Positions 1 to 7,101 of a stretch of 64,000 bases of DNA are shown here, piece by piece. This DNA is from SG8-4 sp964598225. GTDB lineage: Bacteria; Planctomycetota; Phycisphaerae; Sedimentisphaerales; Anaerobacaceae. The stretch's first letter is position 1, and the number at the start of each line of letters is the position of its first letter. A model generated the notes under the pieces. It was not told where the DNA came from. It did not search any database and saw only the letters and a program-made list of their open reading frames with translations. The translations under genes were made by a program, and so were the position numbers. Where the stretch lies: the NCBI GenBank assembly GCA_964598225.1, contig CAZRBG010000001.1, positions 62,001 through 126,000 on the forward strand. The letters are read 5' to 3'.

Positions 1-358
1 GTAGCTTTGCAAGGACCGGATAGAGCGAATACGTCGGTACTGGATACGCAACGGGCCGATTTTCGTCGCAGAAAGCCCGAAAAGCCATAGTCAGCAGATC
101 GTCGCCGCCGTTGCAGCAGAGAATATTTTCGGGACTAACGGAGTTAATTTCCGCCGCGGCCTGCCTGAACTCGCCCCCGACCGGATCGGGATACCTGCGA
201 AGCTTTTCGCCGTTGATGCCGGCCAGCGCACCTAAAACCTTCGGCGAAGGTGGATATGGATTCTCGTTGGTGTTGAGCTTCAGCACATCCGCCGCCTTAG
301 GCTGAAAACCCGGCTCGTAACCTTTTGCTCTCTCAATATTCTGGCGAAAATAACCCAT
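1..358 (-). CDS. hisC: Histidinol-phosphate aminotransferase, N-terminal part (runs off the left edge)
   Basis: This is a PLP-dependent class I/II aminotransferase that would convert imidazole-acetol phosphate to histidinol phosphate in histidine synthesis. About 119 N-terminal residues are visible and the rest lies outside the window. The reading starts MGYFRQNIERAKGYEPG and contains LNTNENPYPPSP near residue 30 and RYPDP near residue 60, both characteristic of HisC, followed by the substrate-side segment ILCCNGGDDLL. The PLP lysine is not in the window. The ATG at 358 is the first in frame and fits the usual HisC N-terminus. It lies downstream of accD on the same strand but is separated by the ncRNA and 325 bases, so it is probably transcribed separately. 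HisC paralogues acting on other amino acids exist, so the exact substrate is inferred. Confidence 0.88.
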   Translation of the reverse strand, partial: MGYFRQNIERAKGYEPGFQPKAADVLKLNTNENPYPPSPKVLGALAGINGEKLRRYPDPVGGEFRQAAAEINSVSPENILCCNGGDDLLTMAFRAFCDENRPVAYPVPTYSLYPVLAKL

Positions 359-477
359 TTTTCGTACTGCGTCGTGCGTGATGCGTATTAAGTTTCACTT
401 CGTACAACGGATAAGACTCAGATTATATGGATATTGGTTCGGAAGTGAAAGACAAGATTTTGCGATTGTTCACAAGA

Positions 478-620
478 GGTAACCGTTCACAGGTAAAAAA
501 CGCTGTTAATCAGGCAAGAATACAGCTTTTATCAAGTTGTCACTTGGAAAAAGTTGGTGACATTAGATCAAAATCCTATTTCTAAGCGAATAACGGCTCT
601 TTTTCCCGTGAACGGTTACC
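478..620. repeat. Inverted repeat pair in the hisC-ncRNA intergenic region
   Basis: The 13-base arm GGTAACCGTTCAC at 478-490 recurs exactly as its reverse complement at 608-620. Similarity extends imperfectly about 20 bases further inward on each side (478-510 against about 588-620), leaving roughly 77 bases between the extended arms. No reading frame inside is convincing. The layout resembles a small non-autonomous element or a long hairpin, but no target duplication was found. Apart from this pair I see nothing else in the 359-683 gap. Confidence 0.6.
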
Positions 621-683
621 ATTATTTTTATGTGCATTTCACCCCTGTAGTCATACTGATCTGCGGTTCCGATTGACAGGTCT

Positions 684-820
684 AAAAAATTGGAGCGGGG
701 TACAAGGAAGATAGGCGCTCCTGAAAACAGGATTATGTACGCTTTACAAGCGTTTGTCCTGACGCCCCGGGACGATGATCTTCTATACCCGGTAGTTGGA
801 CCAGTACTGCCGCTCCAATA
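684..820 (-). ncRNA. Putative structured small RNA (6S-like architecture) with its own promoter and terminator
   Basis: On the minus strand a transcript of about 136 nt can be read from just after accD to a run of six T at 689-684. Its 5' end ATTGGAGCGG (819-810) pairs perfectly with its 3' end CCGCTCCAAT (698-689), which runs straight into the T tract, so the closing stem doubles as an intrinsic terminator. Nested pairings follow inward: GTAC/GTAC, GAAGAT/ATCTTC, GGCGT/GCGCC, CAGGA/TCCTG and an apical ACGCTT-GTA-AAGCGT hairpin. Together they make one long bulged rod. A promoter with correct spacing sits just upstream. The rod shape with an asymmetric internal loop recalls 6S RNA, but I cannot recognise a family by primary sequence; there is no SRP GGAAGG core. 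A leader attenuator of hisC is less likely because the hisC start is 325 bases past the terminator. Confidence 0.6.
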
Positions 821-825
821 GCAAT

Positions 826-854
826 ATTGTAACAATACGAATCACTTCTGGCAA
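826..854 (-). promoter_or_regulatory. Sigma-70-type promoter for the small RNA
   Basis: On the minus strand, TTGCCA (854-849) and TACAAT (831-826) are separated by exactly 17 bases. The expected start site falls about 7 bases on, at the first base of the closing stem of the small RNA near 819. The -35 box lies inside the last codons of accD, whose stop is at 844-842. Confidence 0.55.
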
Positions 855-1687
855 TAGTCAATCAGACGGGCGATCTCGCTTCGGAGGTCTTTGCGATCGA
901 CGATCATGTCCACGAAGCCGTGTTCGAGCATGAATTCGGCTCTCTGGAAACCTTCGGGCAGCTCGACTTTTATCGTTTCGGCAATCGTGCGCGGCCCTGC
1001 GAACCCTATCAACGCTCCCGGCTCCGCTATCAGGCAATCGCCCAGCATCGCGAAGCTGGCGGTGACACCGCCCGTTGTCGGATCCGTAAGGACGCAGATG
1101 TAAAGACCGCCGGCTTCGTCGAACCTCGCCAGTGCCGCGGATGTCTTGGCCATTTGGCCCAGCGATACCACGCCTTCGTGCATACGCGCTCCCCCGGAGC
1201 AGCTAACAACGAGCAGCGGCAGCTTCTCGGCCATTGCGCCGTCAACCGCCGTGCAGAGCTTCTCGCCCACCACCGAGCCCATCGAGCCCATCAGGAAGTT
1301 CGGTTCCATGACTGCAAGCATAACGCCCCGGCCCTTGATGAAGGCCTTGCCGATCTGCATCGCCTCTTTGGTGCCGGATTTTTTCTCATCAGCCTTGAGG
1401 CGCTCTTTGTAGGTTGTCTCTCTGAATTCAAAACTCAGAGGATCGTCGGTCGTCATGTCGTCGAGCAGTTGTTGGAAAGAGCCTTCGTCGGCAAGATACT
1501 CGATTCGCGTATTAGCCGAAATGCGAAAATGATAATTGCAGTCCGGACAAACGTTGAGATTCTTTTCGACGTTGCTGCGAAAGAGCATGTGCTCGCAGCC
1601 CGGACACCGCATCCAGAGCCCCTCGGGCATTTCCTTTCGCGGCTTAAGAGAAAAACCGTTCCATGTTGATTTCGTTCGTTTACCCAT
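842..1687 (-). CDS. accD: Acetyl-CoA carboxylase carboxyltransferase beta subunit
   Basis: AccD transfers the carboxyl group from carboxybiotin to acetyl-CoA, forming malonyl-CoA for fatty acid synthesis, in complex with AccA. The 281-residue product begins MGKRTKSTW and has the N-terminal zinc ribbon CPGC...CPDC (about residues 28-50). The crotonase-like carboxyltransferase domain follows, with the signatures FLMGSMGSVVGEK, SGGARMHEG and LTDPTTGGVTASFA. Its length is normal for the family. A TTG 33 bases upstream (1720) would add 11 residues without a convincing ribosome site, so I prefer the ATG at 1687. No accA is visible nearby. The 3' end carries the -35 element of the ncRNA promoter. 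Confidence 0.95.
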   Translation of the reverse strand: MGKRTKSTWNGFSLKPRKEMPEGLWMRCPGCEHMLFRSNVEKNLNVCPDCNYHFRISANTRIEYLADEGSFQQLLDDMTTDDPLSFEFRETTYKERLKADEKKSGTKEAMQIGKAFIKGRGVMLAVMEPNFLMGSMGSVVGEKLCTAVDGAMAEKLPLLVVSCSGGARMHEGVVSLGQMAKTSAALARFDEAGGLYICVLTDPTTGGVTASFAMLGDCLIAEPGALIGFAGPRTIAETIKVELPEGFQRAEFMLEHGFVDMIVDRKDLRSEIARLIDYCQK

Positions 1688-1926
1688 TATGAGAAAAGAT
1701 TCTATCTGAAACCGAGTCAAATTTCCACAGGAAAGTGAATCTCTTTTTATGCTGCACGGATATCGTTGGGAATCTTACGGAAAAAACAATTAACGCCGCA
1801 TTTGACAGGTGTTTTGGAAAAGTCCTTTCGGATCCCGGCGCGTATGTCGAGAGCCGGGACTACTGTGTTCAGATTTATGCTCTTATTCCGTCGGGGTGCT
1901 TTAACAAGCAGCGTGCCCGTCACCCA

Positions 1927-2034
1927 TTATCGAATTGTCCAGTTTGCCCTTAATTTTCTTGCAGTGCCGGCCTGTATGGTGTAAAGTGACCGGGAATTTG
2001 TCAGAACGTGTTTTTTGGACTTGGTTTTTGTCAT
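1927..2034 (-). pseudogene. Degenerate N-terminal remnant of a planctomycete-type integrase, beside tRNA-Cys
   Basis: From the ATG at 2034 the minus strand begins MTKTKSKK. After about 8 codons the homologous signal continues in another frame as RSDKFPVTLHHTG then RHCKKIKGKL, ending near 1945. This is clearly the same sequence family as the remnant at 4793-5019 (RSDKLPLTLHKTG, RFCKKIKGKLYYF), and it matches the N-terminal arm-binding segment I associate with planctomycete tyrosine recombinases. No core-binding or catalytic domain follows. It lies about 125 bases upstream of tRNA-Cys on the opposite strand. The rest of the 1721-2159 gap shows nothing I can call. Confidence 0.5.
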
Positions 2035-2159
2035 GGTTGGTATCCTTAAGAACAACCTACATACTTTGACAATATACTGAGATATTAGACTACGATTCGG
2101 TTGTAGTGGACAAAGAAGGATATTTGTTGATCCTGTAAGCATCTGAAATTTAAAGATTT

Positions 2160-2233
2160 GGCGGCGTAGCCAAGTGGCCTAAGGCGACGGTTTGCAAAAC
2201 CGTTATTCGCCGGTTCGAATCCGGCCGCCGCCT
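2160..2233 (+). tRNA. tRNA-Cys (anticodon GCA)
   Basis: The cloverleaf is complete: acceptor GGCGGCG (2160-2166) pairs with CGCCGCC (2226-2232), anticodon stem ACGGT/ACCGT surrounds the loop with GCA, and the T arm is GCCGG-TTCGAAT-CCGGC. The discriminator is T, as expected for tRNA-Cys. CCA is not encoded. Confidence 0.95.
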
Positions 2234-2307
2234 GTTCGCAGTGCCATTTTGGGAAGCATTGACCGTTCGTTGCCACCGTGAGGCAACATGAATAATCGGT
2301 GCCAGGG

Positions 2308-3159
2308 ATGGAAAAAGCCGACGAACGAAGAGCAGAGAAAAGATTGCGGTATCGCTGGCCCGTGCGATTCGCTTCAGATGGGCGAAAGAAGCCGCTTGCG
2401 GGACAGATGTTTGATCTTTCGAGCACGGGCATGGCCATGCTTTTCCACGCCAATGACGAATGTCCCCGTAGCGGTCAGTCGATTACTGCAAATTTCGGAG
2501 TTCCCCACTTCGGCACTCACGGATATTTCGATACGTTTTTCTTCAATCGCGTCGGTCGGGTCTGCCGCGTAGATCACCTCACAAGCCGCGTCAATCGAAT
2601 CGCACTGCAGTTTGCCGAACCCTTGTTTTTTAGGCCGGGCGAGCAGGACATAGCCGAATCCGAAGCTCAGCGTAGACTCCACGCCGGAGTCAAATCGGTT
2701 GCCGATGCCAAAAGCAAAGGAACGACGTCTGCCGAAGCATACGCGAAGGCCGAAGGAAAGCTACAGGCCAAAATCAAGTCTGAAGCACAAGCCAAAGAAC
2801 GCGCTAAGGCCGAAGCAAGAAGCCAGGCCGGGCTCAAAGAAGAGGCCGACAGCAGAGCCAGAACAGAAGCTGAAAAGAGGGCTGCTGCCGAGGCACGGGC
2901 GCTGGAGAGCGCGAGACTATTTGAACAGGAAATCGCCAATGTCAGAGCCAACGCCGCCCGAGAAATCGCCAGACTCGAGGACGAGACGGAATATAGAATA
3001 GCCGAAGCAAAGGCAGAAGTCAGAGCGAAGTTACTCGCTCAGGCCAAGGCGCGAGAAAAAGAGCAAAATCGGCAGAAAAGAAAAGACGGCAAATCCGCTA
3101 AGGGCGGCTTGGCAAAGAAATTTGATGAGTTCATAACCGACAGGGGGCAAATATACTGA
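2308..3159 (+). CDS. PilZ-domain protein with a long Ala/Glu/Lys-rich coiled coil
   Basis: The N-terminal ~110 residues look like a PilZ domain. They have the RxxxR motif (RRAEKR, about residue 8) and the DLSSTGMAM motif about 30 residues later, which together bind cyclic di-GMP in the family. Residues ~115-260 are an almost uninterrupted KA/EA-rich segment (KAEGKLQAKIKSEAQAKERA) predicted to form a long helix or coiled coil, ending in a basic tail. There is no signal peptide or membrane segment, so it is probably cytoplasmic. The GTG at 2299 would add three residues; neither start has a clear ribosome site. The macrodomain gene starts 5 bases after the stop, suggesting an operon. The role is unknown. 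A c-di-GMP-responsive structural or polar scaffold protein is one possibility, but this is speculation. Confidence 0.8.
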   Translation: MEKADERRAEKRLRYRWPVRFASDGRKKPLAGQMFDLSSTGMAMLFHANDECPRSGQSITANFGVPHFGTHGYFDTFFFNRVGRVCRVDHLTSRVNRIALQFAEPLFFRPGEQDIAESEAQRRLHAGVKSVADAKSKGTTSAEAYAKAEGKLQAKIKSEAQAKERAKAEARSQAGLKEEADSRARTEAEKRAAAEARALESARLFEQEIANVRANAAREIARLEDETEYRIAEAKAEVRAKLLAQAKAREKEQNRQKRKDGKSAKGGLAKKFDEFITDRGQIY

Positions 3160-3164
3160 GAAAA

Positions 3165-3695
3165 ATGAAAGCGGACATAGAAAATAGTGTTCTTGAGTTG
3201 CTCGACGGCGATATAACTGAAATGGAAACCGACGCCATAGTAAACGCGGCTAATGCGCAGTTGGTCATGGGTGGTGGTGTTGCCGGAGCTATCAAAAGAA
3301 AAGGCGGCCGCCAAATTCAGGCTCAGTGCAATGAGATAGGCGGCACGTTCGTTGGCGGTGCGGTGATAACAACCGGCGGTGATTTGAAAGCCCGGCATGT
3401 GATTCATGCTGTGGGGCCCCGAATGGGCGAGGGCAACGAAGACGAAAAACTCAGAAATGCCACGCTCAACTCACTCAAGGTTGCCGATGAGAATAATCTC
3501 AAGAGCATCTGTTTCCCGGCGATCAGCTCCGGCATCTTCGGGTTTCCTATTGAGCGATGCGCCAAGATAATGCTCGAGACGACAATCGATTATTTGAAGG
3601 GCTCAACCGGTCTCGAGAAGGTGGCTTTCTGCCTGTTCGGGCGTGAAAGCTACGAAGTGTTCGCAAATCGACTTAAGCAGGAAATGCCGCAATGA
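3165..3695 (+). CDS. Macrodomain protein (ADP-ribose / O-acetyl-ADP-ribose hydrolase type)
   Basis: This 176-residue single macrodomain belongs to the family that binds ADP-ribose and often removes it from proteins or hydrolyses O-acetyl-ADP-ribose. The sequence shows GDITEMETDAIVNAAN (ribose/adenine binding), the Gly-rich GGGVAGAIKRKGG loop and AISSGIFGFP (phosphate loop), in the order expected for the MacroD/YmdB-like group. Length is normal. It is cytoplasmic by lack of signal. The stop overlaps the next start (ATGA), so translation of the downstream dehydrogenase is probably coupled. Substrate specificity cannot be read from sequence alone. Confidence 0.92.
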   Translation: MKADIENSVLELLDGDITEMETDAIVNAANAQLVMGGGVAGAIKRKGGRQIQAQCNEIGGTFVGGAVITTGGDLKARHVIHAVGPRMGEGNEDEKLRNATLNSLKVADENNLKSICFPAISSGIFGFPIERCAKIMLETTIDYLKGSTGLEKVAFCLFGRESYEVFANRLKQEMPQ

Positions 3696-4699
3696 AAGCG
3701 ATGGTACTGGACCGGCAAGCGCCGGTAGAAGAAAAGCCTCTGAGGATGGCCGATCTGCCGATTCCTGAGCCGAGTAGCAGGCAGATACTCGTTAAGGTTT
3801 CGGTCTGCGGCGCCTGCCATACGGACCTGGATGAAGTTGAAGGGCGGGTCGAACCGACAATATCGCCTGTCGTGCCCGGCCATCAAGTAGTAGGGATTGT
3901 GAGCGACAAGGGTGAAGCCGTGACCAGATTCAAGATTGGCGACCGGGTTGGGATTACCTGGCTATTCTCCAGTTGCGACAAATGCGATTTCTGTCGGGCC
4001 GGCAACGAAAATCTCTGTGAACGAGCCAAATGGACGGGAAAAGACGCAAACGGCGGATACGCGGAATTCACCGTTATAGGTGAGAACTTCGCTTACCCGA
4101 TACCGGATCAATTCACGGACTCGCAAGGGGGGCCGCTGCTGTGTGCCGGTGTCATCGGGTATCGCACTCTCAGGCTTGCCGATATTAAGGACGGCCAGAA
4201 AGTTGGTCTGTTCGGTTTTGGGGCTTCGGCCCACATCGTGATTCAGGTTATCAAACACAAATTCCCCAGCAGTTCTGTCTTTGTCTTTACCAAGACGGCT
4301 CGACACGCCGAGCTGGCCAAGAGCCTCGGCGCCGTCTGGACGGGGCGTTCCGGCGATCAGCCGCCCGAGAAGTTGAACAAGATCATGGATTTCACACCGG
4401 TGGGTGAATGCGTCCGCGATGCTCTGGCCGTTCTTGAAAGAGGCGGCCGGCTGGTCATAAACGCAATCCGCAAGGAAACACCTGTTCCACCTCTCGATTA
4501 CGCCCAATATCTCTGGCTCGAAAAGGAGATCAAGTCGGTGGCTAATGTTACTCGCTCTGACGCGGAAGAATTTCTGCCCTTAGCCGCACAAATCCCCATC
4601 ACCCCGACAATCGAGGAATTCCCATTAGAGCGGGCGAACGAGGTTCTCCACTCGATCAAGCATTCCAAACTCCACGCCGCGGCCGTCCTGAGACTGTAG
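3692..4699 (+). CDS. Zinc-dependent alcohol dehydrogenase family protein
   Basis: This is a medium-chain dehydrogenase/reductase of 335 residues. The catalytic zinc region CGACHTD lies near residue 39, and the structural zinc ligands follow in CDKCDFCRAGNENLC near residue 92. A Rossmann segment with GLFGFGASAHI around residue 170 fits NAD(P) binding. The overall pattern (VPGHQVVGIV, GDRVGITW) resembles the AdhA/ADH-B group of bacterial alcohol dehydrogenases. It overlaps the macrodomain gene by 4 bases, so it is the third gene of a PilZ-macrodomain-ADH operon. The natural substrate is unknown. No ribosome site beyond the coupled start is evident. Confidence 0.9.
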   Translation: MKAMVLDRQAPVEEKPLRMADLPIPEPSSRQILVKVSVCGACHTDLDEVEGRVEPTISPVVPGHQVVGIVSDKGEAVTRFKIGDRVGITWLFSSCDKCDFCRAGNENLCERAKWTGKDANGGYAEFTVIGENFAYPIPDQFTDSQGGPLLCAGVIGYRTLRLADIKDGQKVGLFGFGASAHIVIQVIKHKFPSSSVFVFTKTARHAELAKSLGAVWTGRSGDQPPEKLNKIMDFTPVGECVRDALAVLERGGRLVINAIRKETPVPPLDYAQYLWLEKEIKSVANVTRSDAEEFLPLAAQIPITPTIEEFPLERANEVLHSIKHSKLHAAAVLRL

Positions 4700-4792
4700 A
4701 GGCATGAGAGATAAGAACTCAAGAAAGAAACCGCGCTGACTCTGGCAAAAACCACGTGCAATTCCACTCGGACCCCAAAAAGCTGCATCCGT

Positions 4793-5019
4793 TCAGTTCA
4801 TGCAATCAACCTCGTCAATATTTGCCTGGTTCCGGATTCGTAACTGGTGCAGGCAAGCTGCCTGTTCCAGATATCGCCGCAACGCTTTTTGTTTGTCTGT
4901 TCAAAATAATACAGCTTGCCTTTGATCTTCTTGCAAAACCGCCCCGTTTTGTGTAGAGTAAGAGGGAGTTTGTCAGAGCGTCTTTTGCGTTTGGATTCGG
5001 TTTTCTTCGTACTGGACAT
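4793..5019 (-). pseudogene. Frameshifted N-terminal fragment of a planctomycete-type integrase, beside tRNA-Ser
   Basis: From the ATG at 5019 the minus strand reads MSSTKKTESKRKRRSDKLPL, then TLHKTGRFCKKIKGKLYYF. It then loses frame: one missing base where a GGA codon is expected shifts the continuation to TDKQKALRRYLEQAACLHQL, which runs on to a TGA at 4795-4793. This order (basic arm, LPLTLHKTG, KKIKGKLYYFGTD, KAL.RYLEQA) is what I recognise as the N-terminus of planctomycete tyrosine recombinases. The catalytic domain is absent. It lies 131 bases upstream of tRNA-Ser on the opposite strand, a location that fits an old integration event. The remainder of the 4700-5150 gap is featureless. 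Confidence 0.6.
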
Positions 5020-5150
5020 CCGTTAGAATAAACATGGATGATCTTGGAATGATTGAGGACCATATGCAATCAATCGGCTCTAATCATGGTTGTAGCAATG
5101 AAAAGTAGCCGTTGTCCGGCTTTCTTCAAGCTACTTACAGCTAAGTATTC

Positions 5151-5235
5151 GGAGCAGTGGCCGAGCGGCTTATGGCGACGGTCTTGAAAACCGTTGTGCC
5201 GAAAGGCACCGGGGGTTCGAATCCCTCCTGCTCCG
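5151..5235 (+). tRNA. tRNA-Ser (anticodon TGA)
   Basis: Acceptor GGAGCAG (5151-5157) pairs with CTGCTCC (5228-5234). The anticodon stem ACGGT/ACCGT surrounds CTTGAAA with anticodon TGA. The long variable arm TGTGCCGAAAGGCACC is typical of class II tRNA-Ser. The discriminator is G and CCA is not encoded. Confidence 0.95.
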
Positions 5236-5238
5236 GTT

Positions 5239-5685
5239 ATGGACTTTGTGCGTGATGTTCTGGTTTATGTTGTCTCAGCGGTTCTTGTACCCGTGGTGCG
5301 TGCGGGCAGGAGCATTATTTTGCTTATTCTCCCGATGCACTTGATCGGCAAGCGCTCGGGCGTCGCAACGCAGGCGGTCCTCAGTTTACTGCTTAATTTT
5401 GCACTCATTTACCTTGTTGCCGTTATTTCTAAAGCTCTTGGAGTAGAGCCGAGCTTGTTCATGCTTATTCCGGCGGCTTTTCTTACAATGTTCAAGGGCG
5501 GAACGCAGAGAAGAAGATTCCGAAGCGGGACCAGTCTCGAAGAGTCACTACACAAGAAAATAGTCAGTTTTCAGGGAGGCCGGCCGGACTCGGATTATCG
5601 GGAATTGCTGATTCTGCGCGAGTACGTAAATGAGATTGCCGCACTGGCGGGACTATTTGTCGGCGGCTTCTTCTTTCTGCGTTGA
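5239..5685 (+). CDS. Small hydrophobic membrane protein of unknown function
   Basis: The 148-residue product has hydrophobic segments at roughly residues 6-33, 45-66 and 72-85, and a final one at 130-147, separated by a basic/polar stretch (GGTQRRRFRSG, residues ~86-96) and a charged stretch. It is therefore probably an inner-membrane protein with a cytoplasmic loop. I do not recognise a family. The ATG at 5239 is only 3 bases after the tRNA-Ser gene, so any ribosome site would lie in the tRNA 3' half. A later start, such as the methionine near 5335, is possible. It may be cotranscribed with the tRNA. Confidence 0.55.
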   Translation: MDFVRDVLVYVVSAVLVPVVRAGRSIILLILPMHLIGKRSGVATQAVLSLLLNFALIYLVAVISKALGVEPSLFMLIPAAFLTMFKGGTQRRRFRSGTSLEESLHKKIVSFQGGRPDSDYRELLILREYVNEIAALAGLFVGGFFFLR

Positions 5686-5713
5686 ATTAGATAAACCGAT
5701 ATTTGCACCGGCA

Positions 5714-6835
5714 TCACTGCTTATCTTGAACGAGGCTGCGATATTCGGCTCGGGTGTTGATGTTGCTGAACTTCCTGCCGGGCAGGTCTAAATATTTCAC
5801 CCTGCAATCGCTGAGTGAATCAACGATCTTATTGCGGCCCGAACGCAGGAATTCCTCCATAGCCGGCAATGCACCCTTTCTGTACACCGCGAAAAGCGGC
5901 TCATACAGGTCAGGGCCGACTCGCGGCACGACGGCATCATAATCCTCGACCTGTCGAATCATTGTCTTGATAAGCCCGGTATCAATTTCCGGTATATCAC
6001 ATGCAAGGATGAGATTAACATCATTGGTCGAGATTTTTAGTGTCGATACAATCCCCATTAAAGGTCCTCTGCCGGGGACCTCATCCGGAACGACTGTCGC
6101 GCCGAGAAAATCGTGAAGATTTGCGTTGTTCGAGCTGATGAGCACTTGTTCGAACAAGGGGCTGATCTTGTCATAGACATGTTTTATCATCGGCTTTCCC
6201 CGGATCGTAAGCATGGTTTTGTCCCGTCCCATGCGGCGGCTGCCGCCTCCGGCCAAGATAACTGCAGTCGCCGGCATCCTGACTATCCAGCGGCCATTAA
6301 TAAGCTGAATGTCTCGCTCTTTGAGGTCGAATCCACTTCCGTCTGACAGCACAATCCTGTCGGCATATCCCGCCACCTCTCGAGCCGAGGGCTTGACGTC
6401 TCTGTTGTCTTTGCCTTGTATCATGATGAACGCATCGGGCTCAATGACGCTACGCGCGCGATTGGATTCGCAAATCGACACCGTCTGTTTACCCAGGCAT
6501 TCCGCCAGAGCATTAACCGCTCTCTCGAGATAATCTCTCCGGGCCAGAAGCCAAAAGACCTTGCCGGCGCCGGCGGCTAACATTTTGCCCGTGTCGGTGT
6601 TGCTGTTCGGATCCTTTTCCTCCCTGATGTACCACGGCCCCATGCTCGTTTTGTCTTCCTGCGATTCCGATACTTCCGGATGATGGCTTGTGTTAAAACT
6701 GTCAACGTTCGTAACCTTAACCCCGACTATTTCGTTCAAGGCCCCGAATCGCTCGATCAAAGCTCCCGTGAAAGCCGTCTTGCCGGCAGACTTGCTATCG
6801 GCGCCTATCATTAACATGCCGGGGATCTCGACCAT
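5714..6835 (-). CDS. mobA: Fused MobB-like / MobA molybdenum cofactor protein
   Basis: Two domains are visible. Residues ~1-180 resemble a MobB-type GTPase-like domain beginning MVEIPGMLMIGADSKSAGKT, where the GKT of a P-loop is present but the first Gly of a textbook Walker A is replaced. Residues ~185-373 are a MobA nucleotidyltransferase domain with VILAGGGSRRMGRDK, then DEVPGRGPLMGI and LACDIPEI, the metal-binding region. MobA links GMP to molybdopterin to form the guanylyl cofactor. The ATG at 6835 is preceded by GAGGG at good distance; an ATG at 6862 is also in frame. Mo-enzyme genes are not seen nearby. The fusion order MobB-MobA is known in some bacteria. Nucleotidyltransferases acting on other substrates share the fold, but GGGSRRMGRDK is strongly MobA-like. 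Confidence 0.85.
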   Translation of the reverse strand: MVEIPGMLMIGADSKSAGKTAFTGALIERFGALNEIVGVKVTNVDSFNTSHHPEVSESQEDKTSMGPWYIREEKDPNSNTDTGKMLAAGAGKVFWLLARRDYLERAVNALAECLGKQTVSICESNRARSVIEPDAFIMIQGKDNRDVKPSAREVAGYADRIVLSDGSGFDLKERDIQLINGRWIVRMPATAVILAGGGSRRMGRDKTMLTIRGKPMIKHVYDKISPLFEQVLISSNNANLHDFLGATVVPDEVPGRGPLMGIVSTLKISTNDVNLILACDIPEIDTGLIKTMIRQVEDYDAVVPRVGPDLYEPLFAVYRKGALPAMEEFLRSGRNKIVDSLSDCRVKYLDLPGRKFSNINTRAEYRSLVQDKQ

Positions 6836-7101
6836 ACAAAAATTTCCCTCATAACTCAACATATTGTGAGAAGCGAGCGGGCTATGCGGATTACACCCCT
6901 TCTCTTTACAACAAAACTAAAATGCGTAAAACGTAACTTCTCTCGTAATCTCAGAGTCATAGCTCTAAAGTGGGGCTCTTACATATAAAATATCGACTAC
7001 ACACATACTATACGGTCTTTGAAGAATTCTGCTCGATATTTCCGGGAGCACAAGATCTTTTTTGATTTTCCGGCAACACCTTACCCCCTCTGCACACTAT
7101 C

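Noticed and set aside
563..835. A 90-codon open frame on the minus strand downstream of accD
   Set aside because: It covers the structured RNA and its promoter, has no ribosome site, and its product is cysteine/serine-rich with no family; the RNA explains the sequence better.
920..1669. A 249-codon plus-strand open frame across accD
   Set aside because: It is fully antisense to a well-supported accD; its product has no domain and the frame is a by-product of GC-rich coding sequence.
5194..5238. Extension of the membrane protein upstream through tRNA-Ser
   Set aside because: The added codons lie within the tRNA gene itself, so they are not protein-coding.
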